Positions 1 through 7,743 of a stretch of 20,794 nt of DNA are shown one piece after another; within the stretch, counting starts at the first letter, position 1; each line of letters starts with the position of its first letter. The position numbers and the translations under genes were made by a program. Origin of the DNA: Thermodesulfatator sp. (lineage in GTDB: Bacteria > Desulfobacterota > Thermodesulfobacteria > Thermodesulfobacteriales > Thermodesulfobacteriaceae); the NCBI GenBank assembly GCA_003978075.1, contig QOAM01000136.1:1-20794 (forward strand). Direction: 5' to 3'. A model generated the notes under the pieces. It was not told where the DNA came from. It worked only from the letters and a program-made list of their open reading frames with translations, and searched no databases.

Positions 1-40
1 CTTCTAGAAATTTCTCGGTAAAGAGGTTATTTTGTTTCAT
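1..40 (-). CDS. 5' end of an unidentified gene leaving the window
   Basis: A minus-strand reading frame opens with ATG at 40-38 and stays open to the window edge, giving MKQNNLFTEKFLE. A strong Shine-Dalgarno AGGAGG lies 7 nt upstream of the ATG on the minus strand, which makes this a convincing translation start although only 13 codons are visible. The product cannot be identified. The TEKFLE stretch is faintly like the beginning of a ClpB/Clp N-domain, but that is a guess. The gene is divergent from the NtrC-type regulator on its right. Confidence 0.6.
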   Translation of the reverse strand, partial: MKQNNLFTEKFLE

Positions 41-65
41 AACGATACCTCCTACTAGTTTTTAT

Positions 66-95
66 GAGGGGACCTCTTTTGAGCGGGGTCCCCTC
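66..95. repeat. 9-bp inverted repeat in the leader of the leftmost gene
   Basis: GAGGGGACC (66-74) and GGTCCCCTC (87-95) are perfect inverted repeats separated by 12 nt. They lie 26 nt upstream of the minus-strand ATG at 40, just before its ribosome binding site. No U-run follows on either strand, so an operator or a leader hairpin fits better than an intrinsic terminator. It is not the CIRCE element, whose arms and spacing differ. Confidence 0.5.
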
Positions 96-163
96 CCTTA
101 TTTACTCCCCAGACACAGAAATTTAAATAACGCCCCGGAGGTCTCCGCTCCCTTCGGAGGATT

Positions 164-193
164 TTTACCTAATTTTCGAACGGTCATGATAAT
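164..193 (+). promoter_or_regulatory. possible sigma70-type promoter for the regulator/kinase operon
   Basis: TTTACC (164-169) and GATAAT (188-193) are separated by 18 nt and resemble -35 and -10 boxes (4/6 and 5/6 matches). They lie about 150 nt upstream of the regulator. This is the best promoter-like pair seen in the 41-339 spacer, which otherwise holds the leader inverted repeat, a weak CTCCG/CGGAG hairpin at 143-159 and two GAGGTCTC octamers (138-145, 241-248). It is only a consensus match. Confidence 0.3.
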
Positions 194-339
194 ATGGCTA
201 GAAGGGATTAATTTTGGGAAAGAATGGTCCAAAAAGATAAGAGGTCTCTTGAGGGATTGAAGAAAGCTCAAACAAGTTGTGATCTGTGGGTAAAATGAGA
301 TGGGGAACCAAGTCCTCTAACCAAAAGCCTAAAGGAGAA

Positions 340-1701
340 ATGGGTAGGATAGAAACGAAGGAGCGGCATCCTACTATTCTTCTGGTAGATGATGATCGGA
401 GCTTTCGGGAATTCTTGAGCCTTTTCTTAAAAAAGGAAGGTTATCGTGTGGTAACGGCTACGGATGGTTTAGAGGCCTTAAAGGTGCTGGAAGAGGAACC
501 TTTAGACCTCATTCTTCTCGATCTGCGCATGCCCCGTCTGGGAGGGCTGGATTTTCTCGCTCATCTGCGCCAAAAAGGGCTAGAGATTCCCACCATTGTG
601 ATCACGGCTTACGCCTCCCTAGATTCTGCGGTGAAGGCCAAGCGCCAAGGGGTTTTCGATTACCTCCCCAAACCCTTCAAACTAGAAGAGCTGCGCCAGA
701 AGCTGAAAACAGCCCTCAAAAGGCGCCCAACGCCCGAGCCCCCACCAGAGGAATTTATGGGCCTGGTGGGGCGCAGCCCGGCTATGCGGCGACTTTTTGT
801 CCTCCTTCCTAAGGTGGCCCAAGCCGAAAGTAACGTCCTTCTTATCGGGGAGTCAGGTACAGGAAAAGAATTGGTAGCTCGGGCTATCCATGCTCTTTCC
901 CCTCGCCGGGAAAAACCCTTCGTGGTGGTCAACTGCGGGGGTATCCCCGCTCCCCTCCTGGAGTCGGAACTCTTTGGATATAAGGCCGGAGCCTTTACCG
1001 GGGCCACCCGGGACAAACCCGGACTCTTTGCCCTAGCTCATGAGGGGACCATCTTCCTCGATGAGATCGGGGATTTACCCGCCGAGCTCCAGGTAAAGCT
1101 TCTGCGCGTGGTGGAAAACAAGAGTTTCACCCCTTTGGGCAGTACCCGGGAGATCCAAGTAGACGTAAGGATCATTTCCGCTACCAATAAAGACTTGGAA
1201 GAGGAAGTGCGGGCCGGGCGTTTCCGGGAAGACCTCTACTTTCGCCTTAACGTCCTTTCCCTCCATCTGCCTCCCCTAAGGGAGCGCCGGGAGGATATTC
1301 CCCTCCTGGTGCAGCACTTTTTACGTAAATATGCCCGTAAGCTGGGCCGTAAGGAGGTGGATATTTCCCCTTACGCCCTTGAGGCCCTCATGGAATACGA
1401 CTTCCCCGGAAACGTGCGGGAACTGGAAAACATCATTGAGCGGGCCGTGGCCTTAGAAACCGGTCCGCTCATCCTTCCGGAAAGCCTGACTCTCCGTCCC
1501 AACCGCTCGTCCAAGGCCTTACCCAAGACGGAGCTCCCTCCCGAGGGCCTAAACCTCGAGGCCTTTCTTGCGGAAATAGAAAAAGACCTCCTGCAGCAGG
1601 CTCTGGAGAAAGCCGGAGGGAGGCGGGAAGAGGCGGCCCGTCTTCTGGGGCTTACCCCACGTTCCCTACGCTATCGACTCCAAAAATATGGGCTGGCATG
1701 A
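340..1701 (+). CDS. NtrC-family sigma54-dependent response regulator
   Basis: Two-component response regulator that activates sigma54 promoters when phosphorylated. Numbering from ATG 340 (453 aa): receiver domain about 10-125 with acidic pocket VDDD, phospho-acceptor Asp61 in LLDLRMP and Lys111 in PKP; AAA+ domain about 140-375 with Walker A GESGTGKE (170-177), the sigma54-contact loop GAFTGA (217-222), Walker B IFLDE (238-242) and arginine finger region FREDLYFR; C-terminal Fis-type helix-turn-helix (about 425-453). All catalytic elements are present. An in-frame GTG at 286 and ATG at 295 would add up to 18 residues with no family similarity; ATG 340 follows AAAGGAG, although the spacing is short, so the start is not certain. 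Its stop overlaps the kinase start (ATGA), which marks the kinase as its partner. The target genes are not evident. Confidence 0.93.
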   Translation: MGRIETKERHPTILLVDDDRSFREFLSLFLKKEGYRVVTATDGLEALKVLEEEPLDLILLDLRMPRLGGLDFLAHLRQKGLEIPTIVITAYASLDSAVKAKRQGVFDYLPKPFKLEELRQKLKTALKRRPTPEPPPEEFMGLVGRSPAMRRLFVLLPKVAQAESNVLLIGESGTGKELVARAIHALSPRREKPFVVVNCGGIPAPLLESELFGYKAGAFTGATRDKPGLFALAHEGTIFLDEIGDLPAELQVKLLRVVENKSFTPLGSTREIQVDVRIISATNKDLEEEVRAGRFREDLYFRLNVLSLHLPPLRERREDIPLLVQHFLRKYARKLGRKEVDISPYALEALMEYDFPGNVRELENIIERAVALETGPLILPESLTLRPNRSSKALPKTELPPEGLNLEAFLAEIEKDLLQQALEKAGGRREEAARLLGLTPRSLRYRLQKYGLA

Positions 1702-3158
1702 GAAAATATTTTTGGCCTCGCCTGCTTCTCCTCCTTCTCCTCACCCTTTTCTTTTATTCCCTGGAAAAGAGACTTATGGTCTTTCTTTTGGCCTATATCC
1801 TCTTTTCTGCCTTGATCTTTTTCCTCCTGCCGCGCTATTTCACCGAGAGGGTCCTCTTTTGGGGGCAAAAAGGGCTGGATTTTTTGACTATCTTTTTTCT
1901 GGTGAAGGGCACCGGAGGGCGGGAAAGCCCCCTCTTTTTTCTTTTTTTTCTGCCCCCGTTAGAGACGGCCCTTTGGAAAGAATCCACAGAGGCCGATATC
2001 GTAGCCCTATTGAGCCTTCTTTTTCTGGGATATTTCTTTTTTGTGGAAAAGCCCCCTTCCCGTCTTTTAAAAGAATGGTTTGCCTTTTTTATATATGTGG
2101 GAGCCTTGGGGCTCATTAGTATCTTGGCTTTGAAGCTCTCGGAGCTCCGGGCAGAAATTTTGCATCAAACCACTCTGCAACGTATCCTTTTGACCTCCCT
2201 TTCTGCAGGTTTGATTTTTCTAGACCGGGATCTCCATATCCTTTCCTGGAATCCCCAGGCTGAGAAGATCTTTTCCGAGCTTAAAAAGGGAGAATTTCTT
2301 CCGAAAATGATCGGTCAAGGGCTACCTCTGCGCCATTCCGAGGGGGAGATTCAGGTAGGGGATCGCCTTTTGGGGTACTCCCTCTTTCCTTTGCGCAAAG
2401 GGGATCAAGCCGTGGGATGGGGCTTTCTTTTTCAAGATATCACCGAGGCCCGGAGGCAGGAAGAAGCCCTGGCCGAGGCCCGAAGATTGGCCTCCTTGGG
2501 TACCATGGCCGCAGGACTCATTCACGAGATTCGTAACCCCTTGGCTACCCTCAGCGGAGGGGTGGAGTTTCTTCGAGAACACCTGGGTGAGGTGGAAGAT
2601 CTGGCCCCGGTGCTAGAGATGATGGGGCGAGAGATTGAACGCCTCAACCGCTTGATTACCCATTTTCTCTTTTTCGCCCGTCCGGAAAGGGGCGAAATCG
2701 AAGAGTTCGAGGTAAGAGAGCTCTTGGAGGAAATCTTTCACGCCTTGAAGGAGGAATTTTCAGGGCTGGAGGTCCTCCAAAAGATAGACCTAGGAAAGGT
2801 GCGCGCCAATCGAGATCAGTGGCGGCAAATCCTGGAAAACCTCCTGGCCAACGCTGCTCAGGCCACCCGTGAGGCCGGGAGAACCCGCGTCAGAATAGAA
2901 ATCTCTGCCCAGGGGGATTATTATGTGTTTAAGGTGGAGGATACCGGTCCCGGAATTCCTCCGGAGGTGCGGCCGAAGATCTTTGACCCCTTTTTCACTA
3001 CCAAAGCTCAGGGGACCGGTCTGGGGCTTGCGGTGGTCTATCGCATAGTGAAGAACCTGGGAGGAGAGATCCTGGTCTTTTCGGAAAAGGATAAAGGGAG
3101 CCTCTTTGAGATAAGGCTCCCGAAGACTTCTGAAAGTATAAATCCGGGTAAAGCATAG
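1698..3158 (+). CDS. membrane sensor histidine kinase (NtrB/PilS-like layout)
   Basis: Sensor kinase partner of the upstream regulator, 486 aa, whose ATG overlaps the regulator's stop by 4 nt. The N-terminal about 150 residues are very hydrophobic, with roughly five membrane segments (about 6-20, 26-44, 62-88, 101-115, 126-147) and little periplasmic sequence. A PAS domain follows (about 157-250, ending in FQDITE). HisKA carries phospho-accepting His276 in LIHEIRNPL. The ATPase domain has the N box (NLLANAAQA), G1 (DTGPGIP), F box (DPFFTT) and G2 (GTGLGL). A multi-helix membrane sensor followed by PAS and kinase is the layout of PilS, but no pilus genes are in view, so the signal is unknown. 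Confidence 0.93.
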   Translation: MRKYFWPRLLLLLLLTLFFYSLEKRLMVFLLAYILFSALIFFLLPRYFTERVLFWGQKGLDFLTIFFLVKGTGGRESPLFFLFFLPPLETALWKESTEADIVALLSLLFLGYFFFVEKPPSRLLKEWFAFFIYVGALGLISILALKLSELRAEILHQTTLQRILLTSLSAGLIFLDRDLHILSWNPQAEKIFSELKKGEFLPKMIGQGLPLRHSEGEIQVGDRLLGYSLFPLRKGDQAVGWGFLFQDITEARRQEEALAEARRLASLGTMAAGLIHEIRNPLATLSGGVEFLREHLGEVEDLAPVLEMMGREIERLNRLITHFLFFARPERGEIEEFEVRELLEEIFHALKEEFSGLEVLQKIDLGKVRANRDQWRQILENLLANAAQATREAGRTRVRIEISAQGDYYVFKVEDTGPGIPPEVRPKIFDPFFTTKAQGTGLGLAVVYRIVKNLGGEILVFSEKDKGSLFEIRLPKTSESINPGKA

Positions 3159-3162
3159 GCTC

Positions 3163-3199
3163 GAAGACGAGGCCCGGAAAAATCTTTTCCGAGGTCTTC
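3163..3199 (+). repeat. nested hairpin between kinase and coiled-coil gene
   Basis: GAAGAC (3163-3168) pairs with GTCTTC (3194-3199), and inside it CGGAAAA (3175-3181) pairs with TTTTCCG (3185-3191) around a 3-nt loop. It fills most of the 55-nt spacer after the kinase stop. No U-run follows, so it is not a standard terminator. It may be an RNA processing or stability structure, or may limit read-through into the next gene. Confidence 0.4.
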
Positions 3200-3213
3200 C
3201 GGTAAGAATAAAA

Positions 3214-3951
3214 ATGTTTGGCGGGTTTGAAGATCTAGCAGAGAACCTTTCTTTAGAGATCCGGCGAGAAATTGCCGAAAGGTATTTTACGCACCGCAAG
3301 ATCCTGGAAGAGGATCTGGATGAGTACCACTGGAAACTTAAGGAATTCGAGAAAGAGGAGGAAAAAGTTCTTCGGGAGCTCCTGCGGCTCCTTTTCCTCT
3401 TAAGGGATCCGGATCTTCTGGAGCGTTTTGCGGAGATTACCGGGGTCTCTCTCCTTTCTTATTATGACGAGTATCTCCTGAGCTCCCCGGGCATTCGACG
3501 TCAACTTTTTCGGAAACTTCGCAGCCGGGGCCTGACCTCCAAGGGAAAATTTTTGAAACTGTTCGAGGACACTTACAAGCGCCTCTGGCAAATGGCTCGG
3601 GAATATCAAAGAAAATTCAGGGCCTTGGAGGCCCGATTCCGGCAAATAAAAGAAGATCTTCAAGAATTCCAAAAAAAATACGACCTGGGGAGCATACTGG
3701 CCTTTTTTGAGTCCCTGGCGGAAAGCCGTCCGCAGGAGACCGGGGTAACCTTAGAGAAGGGACAGGCGGTGGAAGGGCTAGCAGAGATGCTTCGCTTTCC
3801 GGAGGTTCCTGAACCTCGAAGTCAGTTTTTGGAGCTGGGGCGGCTTCCTTCCTGGAGAGAAGCGGGGTCGGCCCTCCGCCGGCTGGCCAAGGAGGCCTAC
3901 CAACGCCACCATCAGGAGGCCCGCGCCATCCTTGAAGAGGTCTCTACTTAG
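3214..3951 (+). CDS. uncharacterised coiled-coil protein
   Basis: I do not recognise this 245-aa protein. It is soluble, strongly charged and almost entirely predicted helix, with coiled-coil stretches at about 16-64 and 112-155. Between them a segment of about 65-110 (LLERFAEITG, LLSYYDEYLL) could be a small folded module, and the C-terminal third is proline-containing and then basic. There is no signal peptide, membrane span, cysteine cluster or enzymatic motif. It starts at ATG 3214 without a strong ribosome binding site and overlaps the start of tilS by 20 nt, so the two are probably co-translated. Codon use and composition look like those of its neighbours, so it appears to be a genuine resident gene. 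Confidence 0.75.
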   Translation: MFGGFEDLAENLSLEIRREIAERYFTHRKILEEDLDEYHWKLKEFEKEEEKVLRELLRLLFLLRDPDLLERFAEITGVSLLSYYDEYLLSSPGIRRQLFRKLRSRGLTSKGKFLKLFEDTYKRLWQMAREYQRKFRALEARFRQIKEDLQEFQKKYDLGSILAFFESLAESRPQETGVTLEKGQAVEGLAEMLRFPEVPEPRSQFLELGRLPSWREAGSALRRLAKEAYQRHHQEARAILEEVST

Positions 3952-5278
3952 AAACGTAAAGAAGAGCATCGAGCGCTACGGCCTTCTTCAACCGGGGGAT
4001 CGGGTTCTCGTGGCGGTCTCCGGAGGCGTGGATTCCGTAGTATTGCTGGAAGTTTTGGACCTTCTCCGGGAAGAATACAGGCTGAGCCTTTGGGTGGCCC
4101 ATTACGATCACCGCCTCCGTAAGACCTCCCTGAGGGATTCCCTCTTTGTCTATCAACTGGCCCGCAAAAGGGGACTGCCCTATCTCTACGGGGTAAGCCT
4201 GGTCAAGGAATACGCCCGGAGAGAGGGCTTGAGCCTGGAAATGGCGGGCCGGGAGCTGCGTTATCGTTTTTTCGAAAGGCTCCGACAGGATCTAGACTTG
4301 GACCGCATTGCCTTGGCACATCAAGCCGACGATCTGGCGGAGGAGGTGCTCCTGCGGTTCCTCCGAGGGGCCGGGCGGCGAGGCCTGGCTGGTATCCCCG
4401 TAAAAAGAGAAGCCCATATCATTCGCCCCCTTCTTTTTGTAAGCCGCCAAGAAATCCTGGATTTTGCCCGACAGAGAGGACTTTCCTGGATGGAGGATGA
4501 GACTAATCGGGATCCGCGTTTTGTCCGCAATCGGGTGCGCCATCTGCTGATCCCCTTTCTCGAAAAACACTTTCACCCCCGGGTACGGAAAAATCTCCAA
4601 CGCACAGCCCTTATCCTGGCCGAAGAGGAAGAGCTTATCGACGAGATGGCCCGCAAGGCCTTAGCCCGCGTCCAGATTCTCCAAGACCGAGAAGTGGTCC
4701 TGAAGGTACCTCTTTTACGGGAATACCCGGAGGCCCTTAGGCGGCGAATTTATTGGCTAGCCCTTTCCCGAGCCGGGGTCTCCCTCATTCGGGTCCGCCA
4801 AGTCCATCTGCAAGCCCTGGAAAACCTCCTCTCTGGTCGAGCCCGTGGTCCGGTCCCCCTCCCCGGAGGCTTTCGAGCCCTTCGCGGCCCAGGCGTTTTA
4901 AGGATTACCCCCCTCTTCCCTTCTCCTTCTCCGGAATTTTCCTTGAAAATTTATGGGGAAGGAGAATATCTTTTGCCTTCCGGAAAACTCATCATCCGCC
5001 GCGAAAAGGCCCCCTCTCAACCTGGCCTGGCCCTGGAAAAGATCTCTTTTCCCTTACTGGTACGCTCCCGCCGTCCGGGAGATCGCCTTTATCTTCCCGG
5101 AGTGGGCCACAAAAAACTAAAAAAGTTCTTTCTAGAAAAGAAAATCCCTCCTGAAAAGCGCCATAAAATTCCTCTTGTGGTCTTAAATCAAGAAATTATT
5201 GCTATCCCGGGATATTACATTCATCCAGATTATCAAGCTCAAAAAGAGGCCCTATATTTGCTTTTTGAGGAGAAATAG
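3932..5278 (+). CDS. tilS: tRNA(Ile)-lysidine synthase
   Basis: Converts C34 of the CAU anticodon of a minor tRNA-Ile to lysidine using ATP and lysine, so that it reads AUA codons; cytoplasmic and essential in most bacteria. The 448-aa protein has the N-type ATP pyrophosphatase P-loop SGGVDS (30-35), HYDHRLR at about residues 77-83, an arginine-rich N-terminal catalytic domain with RNRVRH near 195, and the C-terminal TilS domain (VRSRRPGDRL, then KKLKKFF). The likely start is TTG 3932, with AGGAGG 12 nt upstream; no ATG or GTG lies between there and the conserved core. It overlaps the coiled-coil gene. In many bacteria ftsH follows tilS, but here it does not. Confidence 0.95.
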   Translation: MKRSLLRNVKKSIERYGLLQPGDRVLVAVSGGVDSVVLLEVLDLLREEYRLSLWVAHYDHRLRKTSLRDSLFVYQLARKRGLPYLYGVSLVKEYARREGLSLEMAGRELRYRFFERLRQDLDLDRIALAHQADDLAEEVLLRFLRGAGRRGLAGIPVKREAHIIRPLLFVSRQEILDFARQRGLSWMEDETNRDPRFVRNRVRHLLIPFLEKHFHPRVRKNLQRTALILAEEEELIDEMARKALARVQILQDREVVLKVPLLREYPEALRRRIYWLALSRAGVSLIRVRQVHLQALENLLSGRARGPVPLPGGFRALRGPGVLRITPLFPSPSPEFSLKIYGEGEYLLPSGKLIIRREKAPSQPGLALEKISFPLLVRSRRPGDRLYLPGVGHKKLKKFFLEKKIPPEKRHKIPLVVLNQEIIAIPGYYIHPDYQAQKEALYLLFEEK

Positions 5279-5411
5279 TCTAAATTAAAAATCCTCGAAA
5301 AGATCGGGAGCTTATGAAGAATTAAAGGAAGTGAAGTTGGGGTGAAGGGCGTTGGGGGGTGGAACCCCTAAGGCCCAAAGGTCTCCCTCAGCGGTCTTTA
5401 AGCTTCTGGAA

Positions 5412-6305
5412 ATGAGTGAAGTGGGAGAGAAAACAGGGGGTTGGGGGGGCAAAACTCCTGGAGGTAAAGGGGTCCTTCGGGTCAGAAACAAGCTCTTTCA
5501 ATGGGGAGCACGCACTTACCTCATGGGGATCCTCAATGTTACTCCGGATTCTTTTTCCGACGGGGGCCTTTACAATGATCCTGAGGCCGCCTTGCGCCAG
5601 GCGGAAAGGCTCTTGGAGGAAGGAGCAGATATTATCGATATTGGGGGAGAATCTACGCGTCCCTTTGCCCGGCCTGTCCCTGAAGAGGAAGAGCTCCGCC
5701 GAGTTATCCCGGTAATCGAGGCGATCCGCAAACACTTTCCCGAAGTCCCTCTTTCGGTAGACACCTATAAGGCCAGGGTGGCGGAGGAGGCCCTGGCTGC
5801 CGGGGCGGACTTTGTAAACGAGGTCAGTGCTCTGCGTTTTGATCCCCGCATGCCTGAGGTCATCGCCCGCTGGCGCCCTCCGGTAATTCTCATGCACATG
5901 AAAGGTACCCCGCAGACCATGCAGCTTGATCCCCGCTACAAGGATCTCTTGGGAGAAATCCGAAGCTTTTTGGAAGAACGGGCTCGACTGGCAGAATCCC
6001 TGGGAGTCCCTCGCTCGGGGATCATTCTCGACCCCGGCCTCGGTTTCGGCAAGACCTTCGAGCATAACCTGATCCTCTTGCGCTCCTGTAGCCTTTTCCA
6101 AGAGCTAGGCTATCCCGTGCTTTACGGGCCTTCGCGGAAGGCCTTTTTGGGGCAAATCCTCGGGAAAGAGGCCCGGGAAAGAGACGCGGGCACAGCGGCT
6201 GTTGTAGCTTATCTAGCTCTACAGGGAGCCGACCTGGTCCGGGTCCATAATGTAGGGCTCTGCCGGGATGTTCTGCAGGTAATAGAAGCCCTTAAAGAGA
6301 AATGA
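5412..6305 (+). CDS. folP: dihydropteroate synthase
   Basis: Condenses 6-hydroxymethyl-dihydropterin pyrophosphate with p-aminobenzoate to make dihydropteroate in folate synthesis; the target of sulfonamides. A 297-aa TIM-barrel protein from ATG 5412. Signatures: GILNVTPDSFSDGG (39-52), DIIDIGGESTRP (73-84), SVDTYK (115-120), HMKGTP (162-167), DPGLGFGK (207-214), GPSRKAFLG (239-247) and RVHN near the end. The reading frame continues upstream to a TTG at 5352, but residues before about 21 of this call have no family similarity, so the exact start is uncertain. The preceding 133-nt spacer (5279-5411) is G-rich and holds no recognisable gene. The stop overlaps cdaA by 4 nt. Confidence 0.95.
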   Translation: MSEVGEKTGGWGGKTPGGKGVLRVRNKLFQWGARTYLMGILNVTPDSFSDGGLYNDPEAALRQAERLLEEGADIIDIGGESTRPFARPVPEEEELRRVIPVIEAIRKHFPEVPLSVDTYKARVAEEALAAGADFVNEVSALRFDPRMPEVIARWRPPVILMHMKGTPQTMQLDPRYKDLLGEIRSFLEERARLAESLGVPRSGIILDPGLGFGKTFEHNLILLRSCSLFQELGYPVLYGPSRKAFLGQILGKEARERDAGTAAVVAYLALQGADLVRVHNVGLCRDVLQVIEALKEK

Positions 6306-7093
6306 GTCTTTGGCCTTTTTGGAAATTTCTGCGCTGGCAAGACCTGCTGGACATCCTCATCGTCTCCTATCTCTTTTACCGAGTCCTCCTCCTTATTCGG
6401 GGCACCCGCGCCGTGCAGATGGTGGCTGGACTGGCAGTGATCGTGGTCATGTATTTTCTAGCCGATCACCTCCAGCTCCTTACCCTCCACTGGCTTTTGG
6501 GAACCTTCATGTCCTCCATCTTTCTGGTAGTGGTCATCCTCTTTCAGGAGGACATACGGCGGGCTCTCATGCACATGGGCCGCTCTCCCTTTGTGCGGGT
6601 CCAGACCGAATATTCCCAAGTGATCGAGGAGGTAGTGAAGGCCGTCTTGGAGATGAGTAAGAAAAAAATAGGGGCCCTGATCGTCTTTGAGAGGGAGGCC
6701 GGACTCAACGAGTTCGTGGAATCCGGCATTCCGATGGAAGCCCGGGTCCACCGCCATCTTCTCTTGAGCATTTTTAATCCCCGTTCTCCTTTGCACGATG
6801 GGGCGGTGATTATCCGCGAAGGGCGGCTCTTGGCGGCTGGGGTAATCCTGCCCCTCTCTACCAATCCCCAGGTGGGCCGGGGCCTGGGAACCCGGCACCG
6901 AGCAGCCATCGGAATTACAGAGGTGAGTGACGCGTTAGCGGTGGTAGTCTCGGAGGAGACCGGAGCCATCTCTCTGGCGGTAAGTGGACGCATCACCCGC
7001 GGCATTTCCCCGGCTACCCTGCGCAAGATGCTTTCGGAACTCTTGGGTTTTCAGTCCGTAGAGCCTTGGTGGCGGAGGAAGATCTTTAAATGA
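6302..7093 (+). CDS. cdaA: membrane diadenylate cyclase (c-di-AMP synthase)
   Basis: Makes cyclic di-AMP from two ATP; c-di-AMP controls potassium and osmolyte balance and the cell wall. The 263-aa protein has three N-terminal membrane helices (about 13-32, 38-54, 62-82) and a DAC domain with both catalytic motifs: DGA at 166-168 (HDGAVI) and the RHR motif in GTRHRAA (196-202). It starts by ATGA overlap with folP and ends by ATGA overlap with the YbbR gene, the usual cdaA-cdaR-glmM arrangement. Length and motifs are those of a complete CdaA. The symbol dacA is also used. Confidence 0.96.
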   Translation: MSLWPFWKFLRWQDLLDILIVSYLFYRVLLLIRGTRAVQMVAGLAVIVVMYFLADHLQLLTLHWLLGTFMSSIFLVVVILFQEDIRRALMHMGRSPFVRVQTEYSQVIEEVVKAVLEMSKKKIGALIVFEREAGLNEFVESGIPMEARVHRHLLLSIFNPRSPLHDGAVIIREGRLLAAGVILPLSTNPQVGRGLGTRHRAAIGITEVSDALAVVVSEETGAISLAVSGRITRGISPATLRKMLSELLGFQSVEPWWRRKIFK

Positions 7094-7743
7094 GGCGGTT
7101 TTTTCAGAAACACGAAGACTTCTGGCTCAAGGTCCTGGCCTTCATCTTTGCGGTTCTTCTCTGGTTCTTTGTAGTGCTTCAGGAAAAAGTGGAAAAGGAG
7201 CTCTTCTTGCGCATCGTTCCCCAAAATGTCCCCTCCTCTTTAATTCTCCTGCGGGTGGAGCCTTCGGTGGTAAGGGTGCGGGTGGTAGGGCCTCGCAGCA
7301 TTCTGCGCGGTCTTCCCGATACCCCACGGCCCCTTTTACTGGATCTCTCCCATCTCAGGCCCGGAAAGCACCGGATAAAGATCCCCCCACAAGAATTACC
7401 CTTGCCCCCAGGGCTTCAGGTACAAGAACTCAGTCCCCCGGAGGTGGAGGTACTCTTAGACCGCACTGTGCAAAGGTGGGTACGAGTCAAGGTGGATCTC
7501 AAAGGGAGTCCTCCTTTGGGATATATGGTGCAACGGGTGAAGGTTGTCCCCCCCAGTGTGAAGGCTTGGGGGGCGCGGCAGATCTTGCGCTCCCTCGACA
7601 ATCTTTACACCCGCCCGATAGATCTTTCCTCTCACCCTGGAGATTTCATCCTCAAGGTCCCCTTGGTTTTACCGGAAGGCGTGCTAAAAGTTAAGCCAGA
7701 AGAGGTGACGGTTAAGGTGGAGTTGCGCAAGGAGGGAGTGTGA
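7090..7743 (+). CDS. cdaR: YbbR-domain membrane protein (CdaR-like)
   Basis: Membrane-anchored regulator of the adjacent diadenylate cyclase in bacteria with this operon; known from the CdaA-CdaR family and assigned here by position plus architecture. The 217-aa protein has one N-terminal membrane helix (about 11-30) followed by an extracytoplasmic, beta-rich region containing two YbbR-type repeats (about 35-125 and 128-215). Each repeat ends in the typical pattern of a proline followed by alternating Val/Lys (PPEVEVLLD, PEEVTVKVEL). Firmicute CdaR proteins usually carry more repeats, so this is a short version. Both ends overlap their neighbours by 4 nt. Confidence 0.9.
   Translation: MRRFFQKHEDFWLKVLAFIFAVLLWFFVVLQEKVEKELFLRIVPQNVPSSLILLRVEPSVVRVRVVGPRSILRGLPDTPRPLLLDLSHLRPGKHRIKIPPQELPLPPGLQVQELSPPEVEVLLDRTVQRWVRVKVDLKGSPPLGYMVQRVKVVPPSVKAWGARQILRSLDNLYTRPIDLSSHPGDFILKVPLVLPEGVLKVKPEEVTVKVELRKEGV

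Noticed and set aside
133..165. CTCCG/CGGAG hairpin followed by ATTTTT, read as a terminator.
   Set aside because: The stem is only 5 bp and no gene ends upstream of it on the plus strand.
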